Assembly: GCA_048217285.1 (NCBI GenBank)
Contig: DBFWVW010000067.1
Location: 13,306-77,305, forward strand
Length of the DNA stretch: 64,000 bases
Origin: CAG-103 sp048217285
GTDB taxonomy: Bacteria; Bacillota; Clostridia; Oscillospirales; Oscillospiraceae
Direction of reading: 5' to 3'
Shown: piece after piece, positions 41,554-50,080 of the stretch
Position numbering within the stretch: the first letter of the stretch is position 1
Layout of the letters: each line of letters opens with the position of its first letter
The notes under the pieces: generated by a model
What the model saw: only the letters and a program-made list of their open reading frames with translations
The model's database searches: none
What the model was told of the DNA's origin: nothing
Position numbers and translations under genes: made by a program

Positions 41554-42630
41554 ATGCAGCGATTTTTTGCCCCCGGCCGCACGGAGCTGGCCGGGAACCA
41601 TACCGATCATCAGCTTGGGCGCGTGCTGGCGGCGTCCGTGGATGTGGGCATTACAGCGCGCGCGGTGCGCCGGCGCGACCGCCGCGTGTGCATCCACTCG
41701 AAGGGATTCCGGCCGTTCACCGTCGCGCTCGACGATCTGGCCGTGAACCCGCGCGCCTATGGCAAGCCGTGGGCGCTTGTGCGCGGCATGGCGGCGGCAA
41801 TCCTGGATGCCGGCGGGGAGATCGGTGGCTTCGAGGCGTGGGCGTCCTCCGCACTCAAGCCGGGCGGTGGGCTGTCGTCCTCGGCCGCGTTTGAGATTCT
41901 CGTCGGCCGCATTTTCAATATGTTTTATAACGGCGGCGTGTTCTCGCCCGAGCAGCTCGCGCGCTTTGGCCAGCAGGCGGAAAACCGTTACTTCGGCAAG
42001 CCGTCCGGCCTTATGGACCAGCTCGCGTGCGCGCTCGACGGCGCGGTGTATATTGACTTTGCCGCCGGGGAAATCGCCCCGGTCGCGGCGCCGTTTGCCG
42101 ACATGGGCCTCACGCTCAGCCTGACGGATACCGGCGGCAGTCACGCGGGACTGACCCCCGCATACGCGGCGCTCCCGGCCGATATGTGCAGCGTGGCGCG
42201 GCGCTTCGGCGCCGAGACGCTCTCACAGGTGGATCCGGCGGACTTTTATGCCCACCGGCAGCCGGGCCTTGCCGATGACCGCGCAGCACACTTTTTTGAG
42301 GAGAATGCGCGCGTGCCGCAGATGCGCGACGCGCTCGTGCGCCGGGATGCCGGAACCTACCTGCGTCTGATGAACGCGTCCGGCCGCTCGTCGGAGCGGC
42401 TGCTGCGCAACATCCGCGCCCCGGGCGGCGATGACCGGCTCGAGCGCGGCCTGAAGCGCGCGGCCGAGCTGCTCGACGGCGTGGGCGCGTGGCGTGTGCA
42501 CGGCGGCGGTTTTGCCGGGTGCGTGCAGGCGCTCATGCCGTGCGATGTCTTCCCCGGCTACCGGCAGGAGATGGAGACGTTGTTTGGCTCCGGATCCTGC
42601 CGTGAGCTGTGCATCACAAGTGCGAAATGA
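41554..42630 (+). CDS. GHMP-family galactokinase-like sugar kinase
   Basis: A 358-residue GHMP kinase. The galactokinase signature is present in altered form (PGRTELAGNHTDHQ, residues 6-19, for GRVNLIGEHTDY), with the ATP-binding GGGLSSSAAFE near 105-115 and the late motif HGGGFAGC near 310. The expected catalytic Asp appears in GLMDQLACAL. Galactokinases phosphorylate C1 of galactose; the altered first signature leaves another sugar possible. The ATG at 41554 follows GGAGG; the frame extends far upstream through the transketolase gene but only by chance. No galT or galE is close. Confidence 0.82.
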   Translation: MQRFFAPGRTELAGNHTDHQLGRVLAASVDVGITARAVRRRDRRVCIHSKGFRPFTVALDDLAVNPRAYGKPWALVRGMAAAILDAGGEIGGFEAWASSALKPGGGLSSSAAFEILVGRIFNMFYNGGVFSPEQLARFGQQAENRYFGKPSGLMDQLACALDGAVYIDFAAGEIAPVAAPFADMGLTLSLTDTGGSHAGLTPAYAALPADMCSVARRFGAETLSQVDPADFYAHRQPGLADDRAAHFFEENARVPQMRDALVRRDAGTYLRLMNASGRSSERLLRNIRAPGGDDRLERGLKRAAELLDGVGAWRVHGGGFAGCVQALMPCDVFPGYRQEMETLFGSGSCRELCITSAK

Positions 42631-42632
42631 GG

Positions 42633-42664
42633 AAAAAGCCCGCTTCCGGACGGAAGCGGGCTTT
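42633..42664. terminator. Bidirectional terminator
   Basis: A 14-bp stem (AAAGCCCGCTTCCG with its complement) and a GA loop, flanked by an A-run and a T-run, lies between convergent genes. Confidence 0.9.
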
Positions 42665-42674
42665 GCTATCTTCT

Positions 42675-43736
42675 TTATTTGAGTCGGATGCTGAGCAGCA
42701 CGGGGTTGTGGTCTGAGAAACGGAAACCGTCGTCCTGCGTCTGTACGCTTGTCAGTTCCACATTCGGCGAGAGAATGAAGCCGTCGATCACGTAGTGCTG
42801 TGTGGCGTCGCTCTCGGCGTCGTAGGGCTGGTTGTCGAGGCGGCAGGTCGGCGCAGCCGTATCATACGCAAAACTCCAGCCCTCTGGCAGCATACTGTCA
42901 TCGAGTGTGTCGGGTGTCCAGAGATCGGCGTTCTTGATCGGGTACTTATCCAGTCCACCGGGGAATGTCTGGTTGAAGTCGCCACCGGCGATGACGTAAT
43001 TGCCCTTGGCGTATTCCTGCTCGAGGAACGTCTTGAGCGCGGCGGTCTGCGCGGCCTTGCCCTCGCCGTCGTCATAGGCCTCCAGGTGGAGGTTGACGAG
43101 CACGAGCTGCGCATCCGTGCCTTCGAGATCAATATACACCGGCATCAGGCAGCGCTTGAGGTTGGCCACCGATACCGGCCACTTGAATGGACTCGGCAGG
43201 GCGATGCGTTCGGCCGAGGCGATCGGTGCGCTCGAGAGCGTCATGATTCCGGAACTCACCTTGCCGATCGGCGGGATGGGGTAGGGCACAAAGTCGCATT
43301 TGTAGTTGCGCGCGTGTGCACTGTCCAGTCCGGTCTCGGAGCGCAGACGGCTGGCCTCCTCAATGCTGTAGGAGCGGGTCGAAGGATCGGCTTCTATCTC
43401 CTGCAGGAATGTGAAGTCGGCGTCCAGATCCTCCACGGTGCTGACGATGCCGTCCATGTTTTTTTCCACGATCGCCTTACTCGGTGCGCGAACCTGCTTG
43501 CCGCCGTCCATGAAGAAATCGGATTCCTCGCCCAGGCCGGCGTAGCCGACGTTCCACGTCAGGATGGACACGTCATCGCCCGGGGCGAATGCGGCGGTGC
43601 TGTTCTCGCCGTGGGTCACGACGGCAGTCTCGGTTTTTACATTCAGCTGCGTAGCGGTCAGCCAGATGAGCAGCGCGGTGACCAGACCGACGATGACGGC
43701 CGGAATGATCAGAATAATTTTGAGCGGTTTTTTCAT
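42675..43736 (-). CDS. Membrane-anchored endonuclease/exonuclease/phosphatase family protein
   Basis: A 353-residue EEP-fold hydrolase with an amino-terminal membrane anchor (about residues 5-27). Motifs: SILTWNVGYAG, FLQEIEAD (metal Glu), LVNLHLEAYDDG, GGDFNQTF and FSDHNPVLL near the end. Metal-dependent members act on nucleic acids, sphingomyelin or phosphoinositides; here the anchored domain would face outward. The exact substrate is unknown. The ATG at 43734-43736 follows GGAGGG. Confidence 0.85.
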   Translation of the reverse strand: MKKPLKIILIIPAVIVGLVTALLIWLTATQLNVKTETAVVTHGENSTAAFAPGDDVSILTWNVGYAGLGEESDFFMDGGKQVRAPSKAIVEKNMDGIVSTVEDLDADFTFLQEIEADPSTRSYSIEEASRLRSETGLDSAHARNYKCDFVPYPIPPIGKVSSGIMTLSSAPIASAERIALPSPFKWPVSVANLKRCLMPVYIDLEGTDAQLVLVNLHLEAYDDGEGKAAQTAALKTFLEQEYAKGNYVIAGGDFNQTFPGGLDKYPIKNADLWTPDTLDDSMLPEGWSFAYDTAAPTCRLDNQPYDAESDATQHYVIDGFILSPNVELTSVQTQDDGFRFSDHNPVLLSIRLK

Positions 43737-43819
43737 GGGGCAGTTCCCTCCTCGGGGGCAGTGTACCACAATCTCCTGCACCACGCAAACACAATCTTGA
43801 CATGTTTTTTACCCAAACC

Positions 43820-44296
43820 TTACCGATTGAGCAGCCAGATGCCGAGGTTCAGATAACCCGCGAACAGCAGCCAGAGCAGATACGGCGCGCTCAGCCATGC
43901 GGCTGTGGCATTGCGGCGGGAAAAATCCGCGATCATAAACAGCACGAGCACGATCAGCCCCACCAGCCAGAAAAACGCCGGGCCATGGGCTTTGAGCAGG
44001 AAAAACAGCACCGGCCACAGACCGTTGACGGCCAGCTGGATGCTCCACAGGGCAGTGGCCTCTTTGCGCGCGCGTCCGGAGCTGCTGCGCCAGACGAGCC
44101 CCATGGCGATGCCCATGAGCAGGTACAGGATCGTCCACGCGATGGGAAACAGCCAGTCCGGCGGCGCGGCCGGCGGCTTCACCAGCAGGTCAAAGTCGGA
44201 CATGCCCGCACGGGTGGCGAAGCTCGATGCGCCGCCGACGGCCAGCGCGATCGCGCAGAAGGCGACATATGGGCGGATGCGCTTCCATTTGTTCAA
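43820..44296 (-). CDS. tspO: TspO/MBR family membrane protein
   Basis: A 158-residue five-helix protein of the TspO/peripheral benzodiazepine receptor family, with the characteristic PPDWLFPIAWTILYLLMG (about 45-62), the ALWSIQLAVNGLWPVLFF helix and a final LNLGIWLLNR. TspO binds porphyrins and similar molecules; its role in anaerobes is unclear. The start is TTG at 44294-44296 with GAGGTGATG upstream. It precedes no other minus-strand gene. Confidence 0.93.
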   Translation of the reverse strand: MNKWKRIRPYVAFCAIALAVGGASSFATRAGMSDFDLLVKPPAAPPDWLFPIAWTILYLLMGIAMGLVWRSSSGRARKEATALWSIQLAVNGLWPVLFFLLKAHGPAFFWLVGLIVLVLFMIADFSRRNATAAWLSAPYLLWLLFAGYLNLGIWLLNR

Positions 44297-44347
44297 CTTG
44301 CATCACCTCGGACAGGATCAGGATGCTTTAGTTTATGTGCCGCCCTC

Positions 44348-44377
44348 TTGTAAAATACGTGCCGATCGTGGTAAACT
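44348..44377 (+). promoter_or_regulatory. Promoter of glyA
   Basis: TTGTAA (44348-44353), 18 bases, TAAACT (44372-44377), 37 bases before the ATG. Confidence 0.55.
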
Positions 44378-44413
44378 ATTTTCGCTATTTTGACACAAAC
44401 GGAGGTTGCCGAT

Positions 44414-45661
44414 ATGAATTACGAACACCTGATGCAGGCAGACCCGGAGCTGTACGCCTCCATGGAGCGAGAGCTTGGACGCCAGCGCGATCATCTGGAG
44501 CTGATCGCGTCCGAGAATTTCACGAGCCCGGCCGTCATGGAGACCGTGGGCAGCCACCTGACGAACAAATACGCCGAGGGCTATCCCGGCGCGCGCTATT
44601 ACGGCGGCTGCGACTACGTCGATGAGGTCGAGCGCCTGGCGATTGACCGTGTGACGCGGCTCTTCGGCGCCGACCATGCCAACGTCCAGCCGCACTCCGG
44701 CTCACAGGCGAACATGGCCGTGTATGCGGCGCTGCTGCAGCCGGGCGACCGCATCCTCGGTATGAATCTCTCCCACGGCGGGCATCTGACGCATGGCAGC
44801 AAGGCGTCTTTGTCCGGGAAATATTTCGAGGCGCATTTTTACGGTGTCGATCCCGAGACCGAAACCATTGACTACGACGCGCTTGCGCGTGTGGCTGAGG
44901 AGGTTCGCCCGAAGATCATCATTGCCGGGGCGAGCGCCTACCCGCGTGTGATCGACTTTGCACGCTTCCGTCAGGTCGCCGATTCCGTCGGCGCGTACCT
45001 GATGGTCGACATGGCGCACATCGGCGGCCTCGTCGCCGCGGGTGTGCACCCGAGCCCGGTGCCGTATGCCGATGTCGTCACCTGCACAACGCACAAGACC
45101 CTGCGCGGCCCGCGCGGCGCGATCATCCTCTGCCGGGACGAACTTGCCAAAAAGATCGACAGCGCCGTTTTCCCCGGCACGCAGGGCGGCCCGCTCATGC
45201 ACGTTATCGCCGGCAAGGCGGTCTGCTTCGGTGAGGCGCTGCAGCCGGCCTTCCGCGCCTATCAGCAGCAGGTGGTCCGAAATGCCGCTGTGCTCGCCGA
45301 GACGCTGCAGCAGGGCGGCGTCCGCCTCGTCTCCGGCGGCACGGACAACCACCTCATGCTGGCCGATGTCTACAGTCGCGGCCGCACCGGCGCGCAGATG
45401 CAGGAGCTGCTCGACGCGGCGAACATTACCGCCAATAAGAACACCATCCCGTTCGACACGCAGTCCGTGCGTGTGACGAGCGGTGTGCGTCTCGGCACAC
45501 CGGCCGTGACGACCCGCGGCATGGGTGAGAAGGAGATGCGCGAGATCGGCGCGCTCATCTGCCGCCTGATCGACGAGGGTGAGGCCGCCGTGCCCGCCGT
45601 GCGTGCGCAGGTACTGGATCTGTGCGCGCGCTTCCCGCTCTACCCGGACCTGCAGATGTAA
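44414..45661 (+). CDS. glyA: Serine hydroxymethyltransferase
   Basis: A 415-residue PLP enzyme that interconverts serine and glycine and makes 5,10-methylenetetrahydrofolate. Motifs: LIASENFTSPAV, TNKYAEGYPGARYYGG near 47-62, PHSGSQANMAVY, the VDMAHIGGLVAAG stretch and CTTHKTLRGPRGA around the PLP lysine near 228. The ATG at 44414 follows GGAGG. It is transcribed alone. Confidence 0.97.
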   Translation: MNYEHLMQADPELYASMERELGRQRDHLELIASENFTSPAVMETVGSHLTNKYAEGYPGARYYGGCDYVDEVERLAIDRVTRLFGADHANVQPHSGSQANMAVYAALLQPGDRILGMNLSHGGHLTHGSKASLSGKYFEAHFYGVDPETETIDYDALARVAEEVRPKIIIAGASAYPRVIDFARFRQVADSVGAYLMVDMAHIGGLVAAGVHPSPVPYADVVTCTTHKTLRGPRGAIILCRDELAKKIDSAVFPGTQGGPLMHVIAGKAVCFGEALQPAFRAYQQQVVRNAAVLAETLQQGGVRLVSGGTDNHLMLADVYSRGRTGAQMQELLDAANITANKNTIPFDTQSVRVTSGVRLGTPAVTTRGMGEKEMREIGALICRLIDEGEAAVPAVRAQVLDLCARFPLYPDLQM

Positions 45662-45674
45662 CATCCCAAAAGCG

Positions 45675-45712
45675 AAACCGCGCTCCCGTGGATCGGGAGC
45701 GCGGTTTTTTAT
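45675..45712 (+). terminator. Terminator of glyA
   Basis: A 14-bp stem (AAACCGCGCTCCCG and complement), 5-base loop, then TTT and more T. It overlaps the end of the convergent gene. Confidence 0.9.
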
Positions 45713-46239
45713 GGCTTGCACGTGCCGCAGGGCGCATAGCCAGCGGCCTGTGCCTGCGCAGCGCTGTCAAAGGTCACGAGGTTCTCGTCTTTGATCTTGG
45801 CGGCGTATTGGCACGATGGGCGGTGATATTTCTTCGCCTTGCGGCTGGCGACATAGGTCGCTTCCTCCGTGTCGGATGCGGGCGTTTGCTCCGGTGTGGC
45901 GGTCGGCTCCGGTGTTTCGGCTTCCGGCGTCGGTGTGGTGGGAGGGGCGTCGCGTTCTGTTGTGATGATGACGGCGGCTGCCGGTGTCTGCTCCGCGCGC
46001 ACGGTGACAAAGCCCGTGTACCCCACGGTGGCAGCGAGCACGAGCACCAGCTCCACGAACCACCATGTTTTCCACAGCCGCGCTGCACGCGGTGCATATT
46101 GCAGCGCGAGCAATAGGGCTGCGGCCTCCAATGCCGCGAAGCCCCAGCCGACCAGCCCGCAGGCGAGCAGGACGATGCTCCCAATCGCGCAGACACAGCC
46201 GCACAGCACTTTCCAAATACGGCACCACTCGATATGCAT
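45709..46239 (-). CDS. Membrane protein with an extracellular Cys-cluster (Ada-metal-binding-like) domain
   Basis: A 176-residue protein: two or three amino-terminal helices (about residues 8-30, 33-50 and 60-80), a Pro/Thr/Glu-rich linker (about 85-125), and a carboxyl-terminal domain with HRPSCQYA, then GYAPCGTCKP. This pattern (Cys...CxxC with nearby His) resembles the metal-binding domain of Ada and related small domains often found on secreted proteins of Firmicutes. It probably binds zinc outside the membrane. The precise role is unknown. GAGGGG precedes the ATG at 46237-46239. Confidence 0.7.
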   Translation of the reverse strand: MHIEWCRIWKVLCGCVCAIGSIVLLACGLVGWGFAALEAAALLLALQYAPRAARLWKTWWFVELVLVLAATVGYTGFVTVRAEQTPAAAVIITTERDAPPTTPTPEAETPEPTATPEQTPASDTEEATYVASRKAKKYHRPSCQYAAKIKDENLVTFDSAAQAQAAGYAPCGTCKP

Positions 46240-46481
46240 CCCGTTTTCCCCCCCTCAAAGTAGCAAATGCGGATTTTCTTTCCTGCTGTTTCTCTCTATA
46301 AATTGTTTATTCTATCCGTTTCCGCAAAAAAATCAAGTCCTAAATGAAAAAAAGTCTTACCTTTTTGCAAATATTGTGTTAAACTATCTATCAGGGGGCA
46401 GGGTTGCGGCCGCGGTGCGGCTGCAATGCCGCCCCGCTTTGTTTGTTTTTGGTTTTGTTTGGCTGAGGAAAGGATATTCAG

Positions 46482-47009
46482 ATGTACGAGATTGGTCAGT
46501 TGATCGTGTATGGCAACGAGGGTGTCTGCCGTGTGGAGGAGATCGGCACGCCGAAGATCTCCGGTGTGGACAAGCACCGGGACTACTATACGCTTGCCCC
46601 CATTTACCGGGAGGGCAAAGTGTTCACGCCTGTGGACAGCAAGGTGTTTATGCGGCCTGTGATCACGCGCGAGGAAGCGCTCACGCTGATTGACCGCATC
46701 CCGCAGATGACCGCGCAGGTCTATGAAAATTCCAACCTTCGCTTTCTCAACGAGCACTATCAACAGTGCATTCAGAACTATACCTGTGCAGATCTCCTGC
46801 AGCTGATCAAGGACGTGCGCGCCAAGCGCCGGCTGATGGCCGAGCGCGGCAAGAAGCTCGGCCTCGTGGACGAGCGCTATATGAAGCGCGCCGAGGAGAT
46901 GCTCCACGGGGAGTTGGCCGTCGCGCTGGACATGACACGCGAGCAGGTGCCGCAGTTCATCGCGGACGCGCTCGGCGACGCGGACGAGCCCGAGGCCGCC
47001 CTCGCCTGA
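46482..47009 (+). CDS. CarD family transcriptional regulator
   Basis: A 175-residue CarD/CdnL-type protein. The amino-terminal RNA-polymerase-interacting (Tudor-like) domain covers about residues 1-65 (IGQLIVYGNEGVCRVEEIG), and a helical DNA-binding domain follows. CarD proteins stabilise open promoter complexes, especially at rRNA and stress promoters. AAAGGA precedes the ATG. The region 46240-46481 upstream is AT-rich without a confident promoter. A strong terminator follows. Confidence 0.92.
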   Translation: MYEIGQLIVYGNEGVCRVEEIGTPKISGVDKHRDYYTLAPIYREGKVFTPVDSKVFMRPVITREEALTLIDRIPQMTAQVYENSNLRFLNEHYQQCIQNYTCADLLQLIKDVRAKRRLMAERGKKLGLVDERYMKRAEEMLHGELAVALDMTREQVPQFIADALGDADEPEAALA

Positions 47010-47021
47010 ATCGAGACCCCC

Positions 47022-47056
47022 AATCCCGCCGGACACGGTGTCCGGCGGGATTTTTT
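47022..47056 (+). terminator. Terminator of the CarD gene
   Basis: A 14-bp stem (AATCCCGCCGGACA with TGTCCGGCGGGATT), 3-base loop, then TTTT. Confidence 0.92.
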
Positions 47057-47067
47057 GCATTTCGGTC

Positions 47068-47127
47068 TTGACAGACGGGCAAACTGCGTGTATGCTACGG
47101 CTTGAATTCGGGATTCATTCCCGATTT
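47068..47127 (+). promoter_or_regulatory. Promoter and Zur-like operator of the zinc operon
   Basis: TTGACA (47068-47073), 17 bases, TATGCT (47091-47096). At 47105-47127 a 23-base imperfect palindrome (AATTCGGGATT, C, ATTCCCGATTT) has the layout of Firmicutes Zur boxes (AAATCGTAAT-N-ATTACGATTT type) with altered inner bases. It covers the transcription start, so zinc-bound repressor would block it. Confidence 0.65.
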
Positions 47128-47139
47128 GGAGGCGAAACC

Positions 47140-47553
47140 ATGCGAAACAGTTATCACACGCAGCAGCGCTGTGCGCTGCTGGCGTTTTTGTCCGCGCACG
47201 CGGACGAGCAGTTCACGGTCGAGCAGTTGCTCGCGGCTATGGGCGATGGCGCTCCCGGCCGCAGCACGGTCTACCGTGCGCTCGACCGGCTGGTCGAGGA
47301 GGGCACCGTGCGCCGCTTTGCGCCCGAGAGCAGCGGCAGCGCGACCTATCAGGCCATGGACCCCGGCCATTGCGACGCGCACCTGCACCTCAAATGCGTC
47401 GATTGTGGGCGGCTGATCCATCTGGACGAAGGCGTGTCCGATGCGCTGCAGTCGGATCTGCTGCGCGCAGCCGGCTTCACGGTCGACGGCCGCAGCACGA
47501 CGATCTATGGCACCTGCGCCGCCTGCGGCAGAAAGCGTGATGGCCGTGCGTAA
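47140..47553 (+). CDS. zur: Fur-family regulator, probably Zur
   Basis: A 137-residue Fur-family protein: DNA-binding domain (about residues 1-75, RSTVYRALDRLVEEG) and metal/dimer domain with HCDAHLHLKCVDCG (regulatory and structural ligands) and CAACG near the end. The two CxxC motifs bind structural zinc. Encoded directly before znuACB and with a Zur-like operator ahead, it is most likely the zinc-uptake repressor. The ATG at 47140 follows GGAGG; the znuA gene overlaps its end by 14 bases. Confidence 0.87.
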   Translation: MRNSYHTQQRCALLAFLSAHADEQFTVEQLLAAMGDGAPGRSTVYRALDRLVEEGTVRRFAPESSGSATYQAMDPGHCDAHLHLKCVDCGRLIHLDEGVSDALQSDLLRAAGFTVDGRSTTIYGTCAACGRKRDGRA

Positions 47554-48505
47554 GATCCTGTGTGTGCTGCTGGCGGCGGTGCTGGCCGTGTCTGCGTTTT
47601 CGGGCTGCACCGTGCAGCAAAACCCGGATGTGGATGACGGCAAGCTCCACGTCGTCACGACGATCTTTGCTCCTTACGATTTCGCGCGCCAGGTTGGCGG
47701 GGACGATGTGTCGGTCACGATGCTGCTGCGCCCCGGCTGTGAGGTGCATTCCTATGAGCCGACGCCAAAGGATATCATCGCCATACGCAATGCTGACGTG
47801 TTCGTCTATGTCGGCGGCGAGTCGGACGCGTGGGTCAAGACCGTGCTCGACGGTGTGGACAACCCGAACCTGCGCGTCGTGACGCTCATGGATTGCGTGG
47901 AGCTGCTCGATGAGGAGACCGTCGAGGGTATGCAGACGGAAAAGCACGGCCACGACCATGCGGATGCGCACGATACGGAGCCGGATGAGCACGTCTGGAC
48001 GTCCCCGCGCAACGCGGCGCGCATCTGTCAGAAACTCGCCGACACGTTCGCTGGGGCGGACAGCGCGCACGCTGCGGATTATGCACAGCGGTGTGGGGAT
48101 TATGTAGAGAAGCTGAACCAATTGGATGCGGAATTTCAGGACGTAGTGGAGCGCGCTGCGCGAAAAACAGTGGTTTTTGCAGACAGGTTCCCATTGCGGT
48201 ATTTTGCCGATGCCTACGGACTGGACTATTATGCCGCCTATCCCGGCTGCGCGGATGCGGCCGAGCCCTCGGCGGCCATGGTGGCGTTTCTGATCGACAA
48301 GGTGCGCGCGGAAGGCATCCCGGTCGTGTTCACGATCGAGCTTTCCAACGGCAAGCTCGCCGACACGATCTGTGAGGCCACGGGCGCGAAAAAACTGAAG
48401 TTTGCGACCTGCCACAATGTGACGGCGCAGGCATTTGCAGACGGCGCGACGTACCTGCAGCTCATGGAGCACAACGTACAGGCGCTGCGGGAGGCGTTGA
48501 ATTAA
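47540..48505 (+). CDS. znuA: Zinc ABC transporter substrate-binding lipoprotein
   Basis: A 321-residue cluster A-I metal-binding lipoprotein. Lipobox AFSGC (Cys23) after a basic start and hydrophobic segment; a His/Asp-rich loop HGHDHADAHD near residue 135 of the kind that gathers zinc; the metal-site motifs HVWTSPRNA (about 151), FADRFPLRYF and FTIELSNGKLA. It delivers zinc (or manganese) to the membrane partner. The start is an ATG at 47540 inside the end of zur. The ATPase gene follows with no gap. Confidence 0.93.
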   Translation: MAVRKILCVLLAAVLAVSAFSGCTVQQNPDVDDGKLHVVTTIFAPYDFARQVGGDDVSVTMLLRPGCEVHSYEPTPKDIIAIRNADVFVYVGGESDAWVKTVLDGVDNPNLRVVTLMDCVELLDEETVEGMQTEKHGHDHADAHDTEPDEHVWTSPRNAARICQKLADTFAGADSAHAADYAQRCGDYVEKLNQLDAEFQDVVERAARKTVVFADRFPLRYFADAYGLDYYAAYPGCADAAEPSAAMVAFLIDKVRAEGIPVVFTIELSNGKLADTICEATGAKKLKFATCHNVTAQAFADGATYLQLMEHNVQALREALN

Positions 48506-49213
48506 ATGGCACTCATTACTTGTGAACACGTCTGCCTCGGTTACGACGGGCAGACGGTGCTGCGCGATGTGAACTTTACGGTCTCGCGCGGCGATCTGCT
48601 GTGCGTGGTCGGTGAAAACGGTTCCGGCAAGTCCACGCTCATCAAGGGCCTGCTCGGCCTGAAGGTACCGGAGCAGGGCAGCATCACGCTTGGCGACGGT
48701 CTTGTGCGCAACGAGATCGGCTATCTGCCGCAGCAGACGCAGCTCCAGCGCGACTTTCCCGCGAGCGTGGCGGAGGTCGTGCGCTCGGGCTGCATCAACC
48801 AGATGCATGGCCGCCCGTTTTATTCACGGGCCGACCGCGCCCGCGCGCAGGAAAACATGGAGCGCATGGGCATCGAGGATCTGGCAAATCGGAGCTATCA
48901 GGCGCTCTCCGGCGGCCAGCAGCAGCGCGTGCTGCTCGCGCGCGCCCTGTGCGCCACGCGTAAGCTTCTGCTGCTCGACGAGCCGGTCACGGGCCTCGAC
49001 CCCGTGGCGACGGGAGAACTGTATAACCTCATCAAGCTCGTGAACCTCTGCAGCGGCATCACGGTCATCATGGTCACGCACGATATCGACGCCGCGCTGC
49101 GCTACGCCACGCACGTGCTGCATCTGGGACACCAGCAGCTCTTTTTCGGCACGGCGGCGGAGTATAAGCAGAGTGATGCCGCGCGCCGGTTCCTGGGAGG
49201 GCGGAAATTATGA
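48506..49213 (+). CDS. znuC: Zinc ABC transporter ATP-binding protein
   Basis: A 235-residue ATPase: Walker A GENGSGKST (about residues 37-45), Q-loop YLPQQTQL, signature LSGGQQQR, Walker B LLLDEPVTGLD, H-loop MVTHD. It starts immediately after the znuA stop and overlaps znuB by 4 bases. Confidence 0.94.
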   Translation: MALITCEHVCLGYDGQTVLRDVNFTVSRGDLLCVVGENGSGKSTLIKGLLGLKVPEQGSITLGDGLVRNEIGYLPQQTQLQRDFPASVAEVVRSGCINQMHGRPFYSRADRARAQENMERMGIEDLANRSYQALSGGQQQRVLLARALCATRKLLLLDEPVTGLDPVATGELYNLIKLVNLCSGITVIMVTHDIDAALRYATHVLHLGHQQLFFGTAAEYKQSDAARRFLGGRKL

Positions 49214-50037
49214 ACGTAATTGCCGAAATGCTGTCGTATCCGTTTCTGATGCGCGCGCTCGTCGTGGGCGTGCTTGTGTCGCTGTGTGCGTCTTTGCTCG
49301 GCGTGTCGCTCGTGCTCAAGCGCTATTCCATGATCGGCGACGGGCTGAGCCATGTCGGCTTCGGCGCGCTTGCGATCGCGACGGCGCTCAATCTTGCACC
49401 GCTGGCCGTGGCGGTGCCGGTCGTGGTCGTGGCGGCGTTTTTGCTGCTGCGCCTGTCGCAAAACGGTAAGCTCAAGGGTGACGCCGCGATCGCACTGCTC
49501 TCGAGCAGCGCGCTGGCCATCGGCGTGATGACCGTGTCCGTGACGAGCGGCATGAACACCGATGTGAATAACTATATGTTCGGCAGCATCCTGTCGCTGT
49601 CGTCGGCTGACCTGCGCCTGAGCCTGATTTTGTCGGCGGCGGTGCTGGCGCTGTTCGTGCTGTGCTATCCGCGCATTTTTGCCGTCACGTTCGACGAGAC
49701 GTTCTCGCGCGCGACCGGTGTGCACACACAGGCGTATAATATGCTTCTGGCGGTGCTTACGGCGGTCACGATCGTGCTGGGTATGCGTATGATGGGCGCA
49801 CTGCTCATCTCGAGTCTCATCATCTTCCCGGCGCTGACGGCCATGCGCGTGTGCGGCACGTTCCGTTCGGTCACGATCTGCGCGGCCGTGGTGTCGGTGG
49901 TGAATTTCCTGCTCGGCATGGTGCTGTCCTACGTGCTCGAGACGCCGTCCGGCGCGAGCGTTGTGGTGGTCGATCTTGTGGTGTTCCTGCTCTTTTGCGG
50001 GCTACAGCGGATCCGGTGCCGCGTGAAAAAGGGATAA
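49210..50037 (+). CDS. znuB: Zinc ABC transporter permease
   Basis: A 275-residue ABC-3 family permease with about eight helices. The typical LVGVLVSLCASLLGVSLVLKR-type start is cut short here by wording, then GDGLSHVGFGALAIA and the family's MMGALLISSLIIFPA near 195 are present. It is the last gene of zur-znuACB and is followed by a bidirectional terminator. Confidence 0.94.
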   Translation: MNVIAEMLSYPFLMRALVVGVLVSLCASLLGVSLVLKRYSMIGDGLSHVGFGALAIATALNLAPLAVAVPVVVVAAFLLLRLSQNGKLKGDAAIALLSSSALAIGVMTVSVTSGMNTDVNNYMFGSILSLSSADLRLSLILSAAVLALFVLCYPRIFAVTFDETFSRATGVHTQAYNMLLAVLTAVTIVLGMRMMGALLISSLIIFPALTAMRVCGTFRSVTICAAVVSVVNFLLGMVLSYVLETPSGASVVVVDLVVFLLFCGLQRIRCRVKKG

Positions 50038-50040
50038 GGC

Positions 50041-50072
50041 AAAGCGGCGGCTCCGGTCGGAGCCGCCGCTTT
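50041..50072. terminator. Bidirectional terminator between znuB and sigE
   Basis: A perfect 15-bp stem (AAAGCGGCGGCTCCG and complement) with a GT loop, flanked by A and T residues. Confidence 0.92.
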
Positions 50073-50080
50073 TGATCGTA

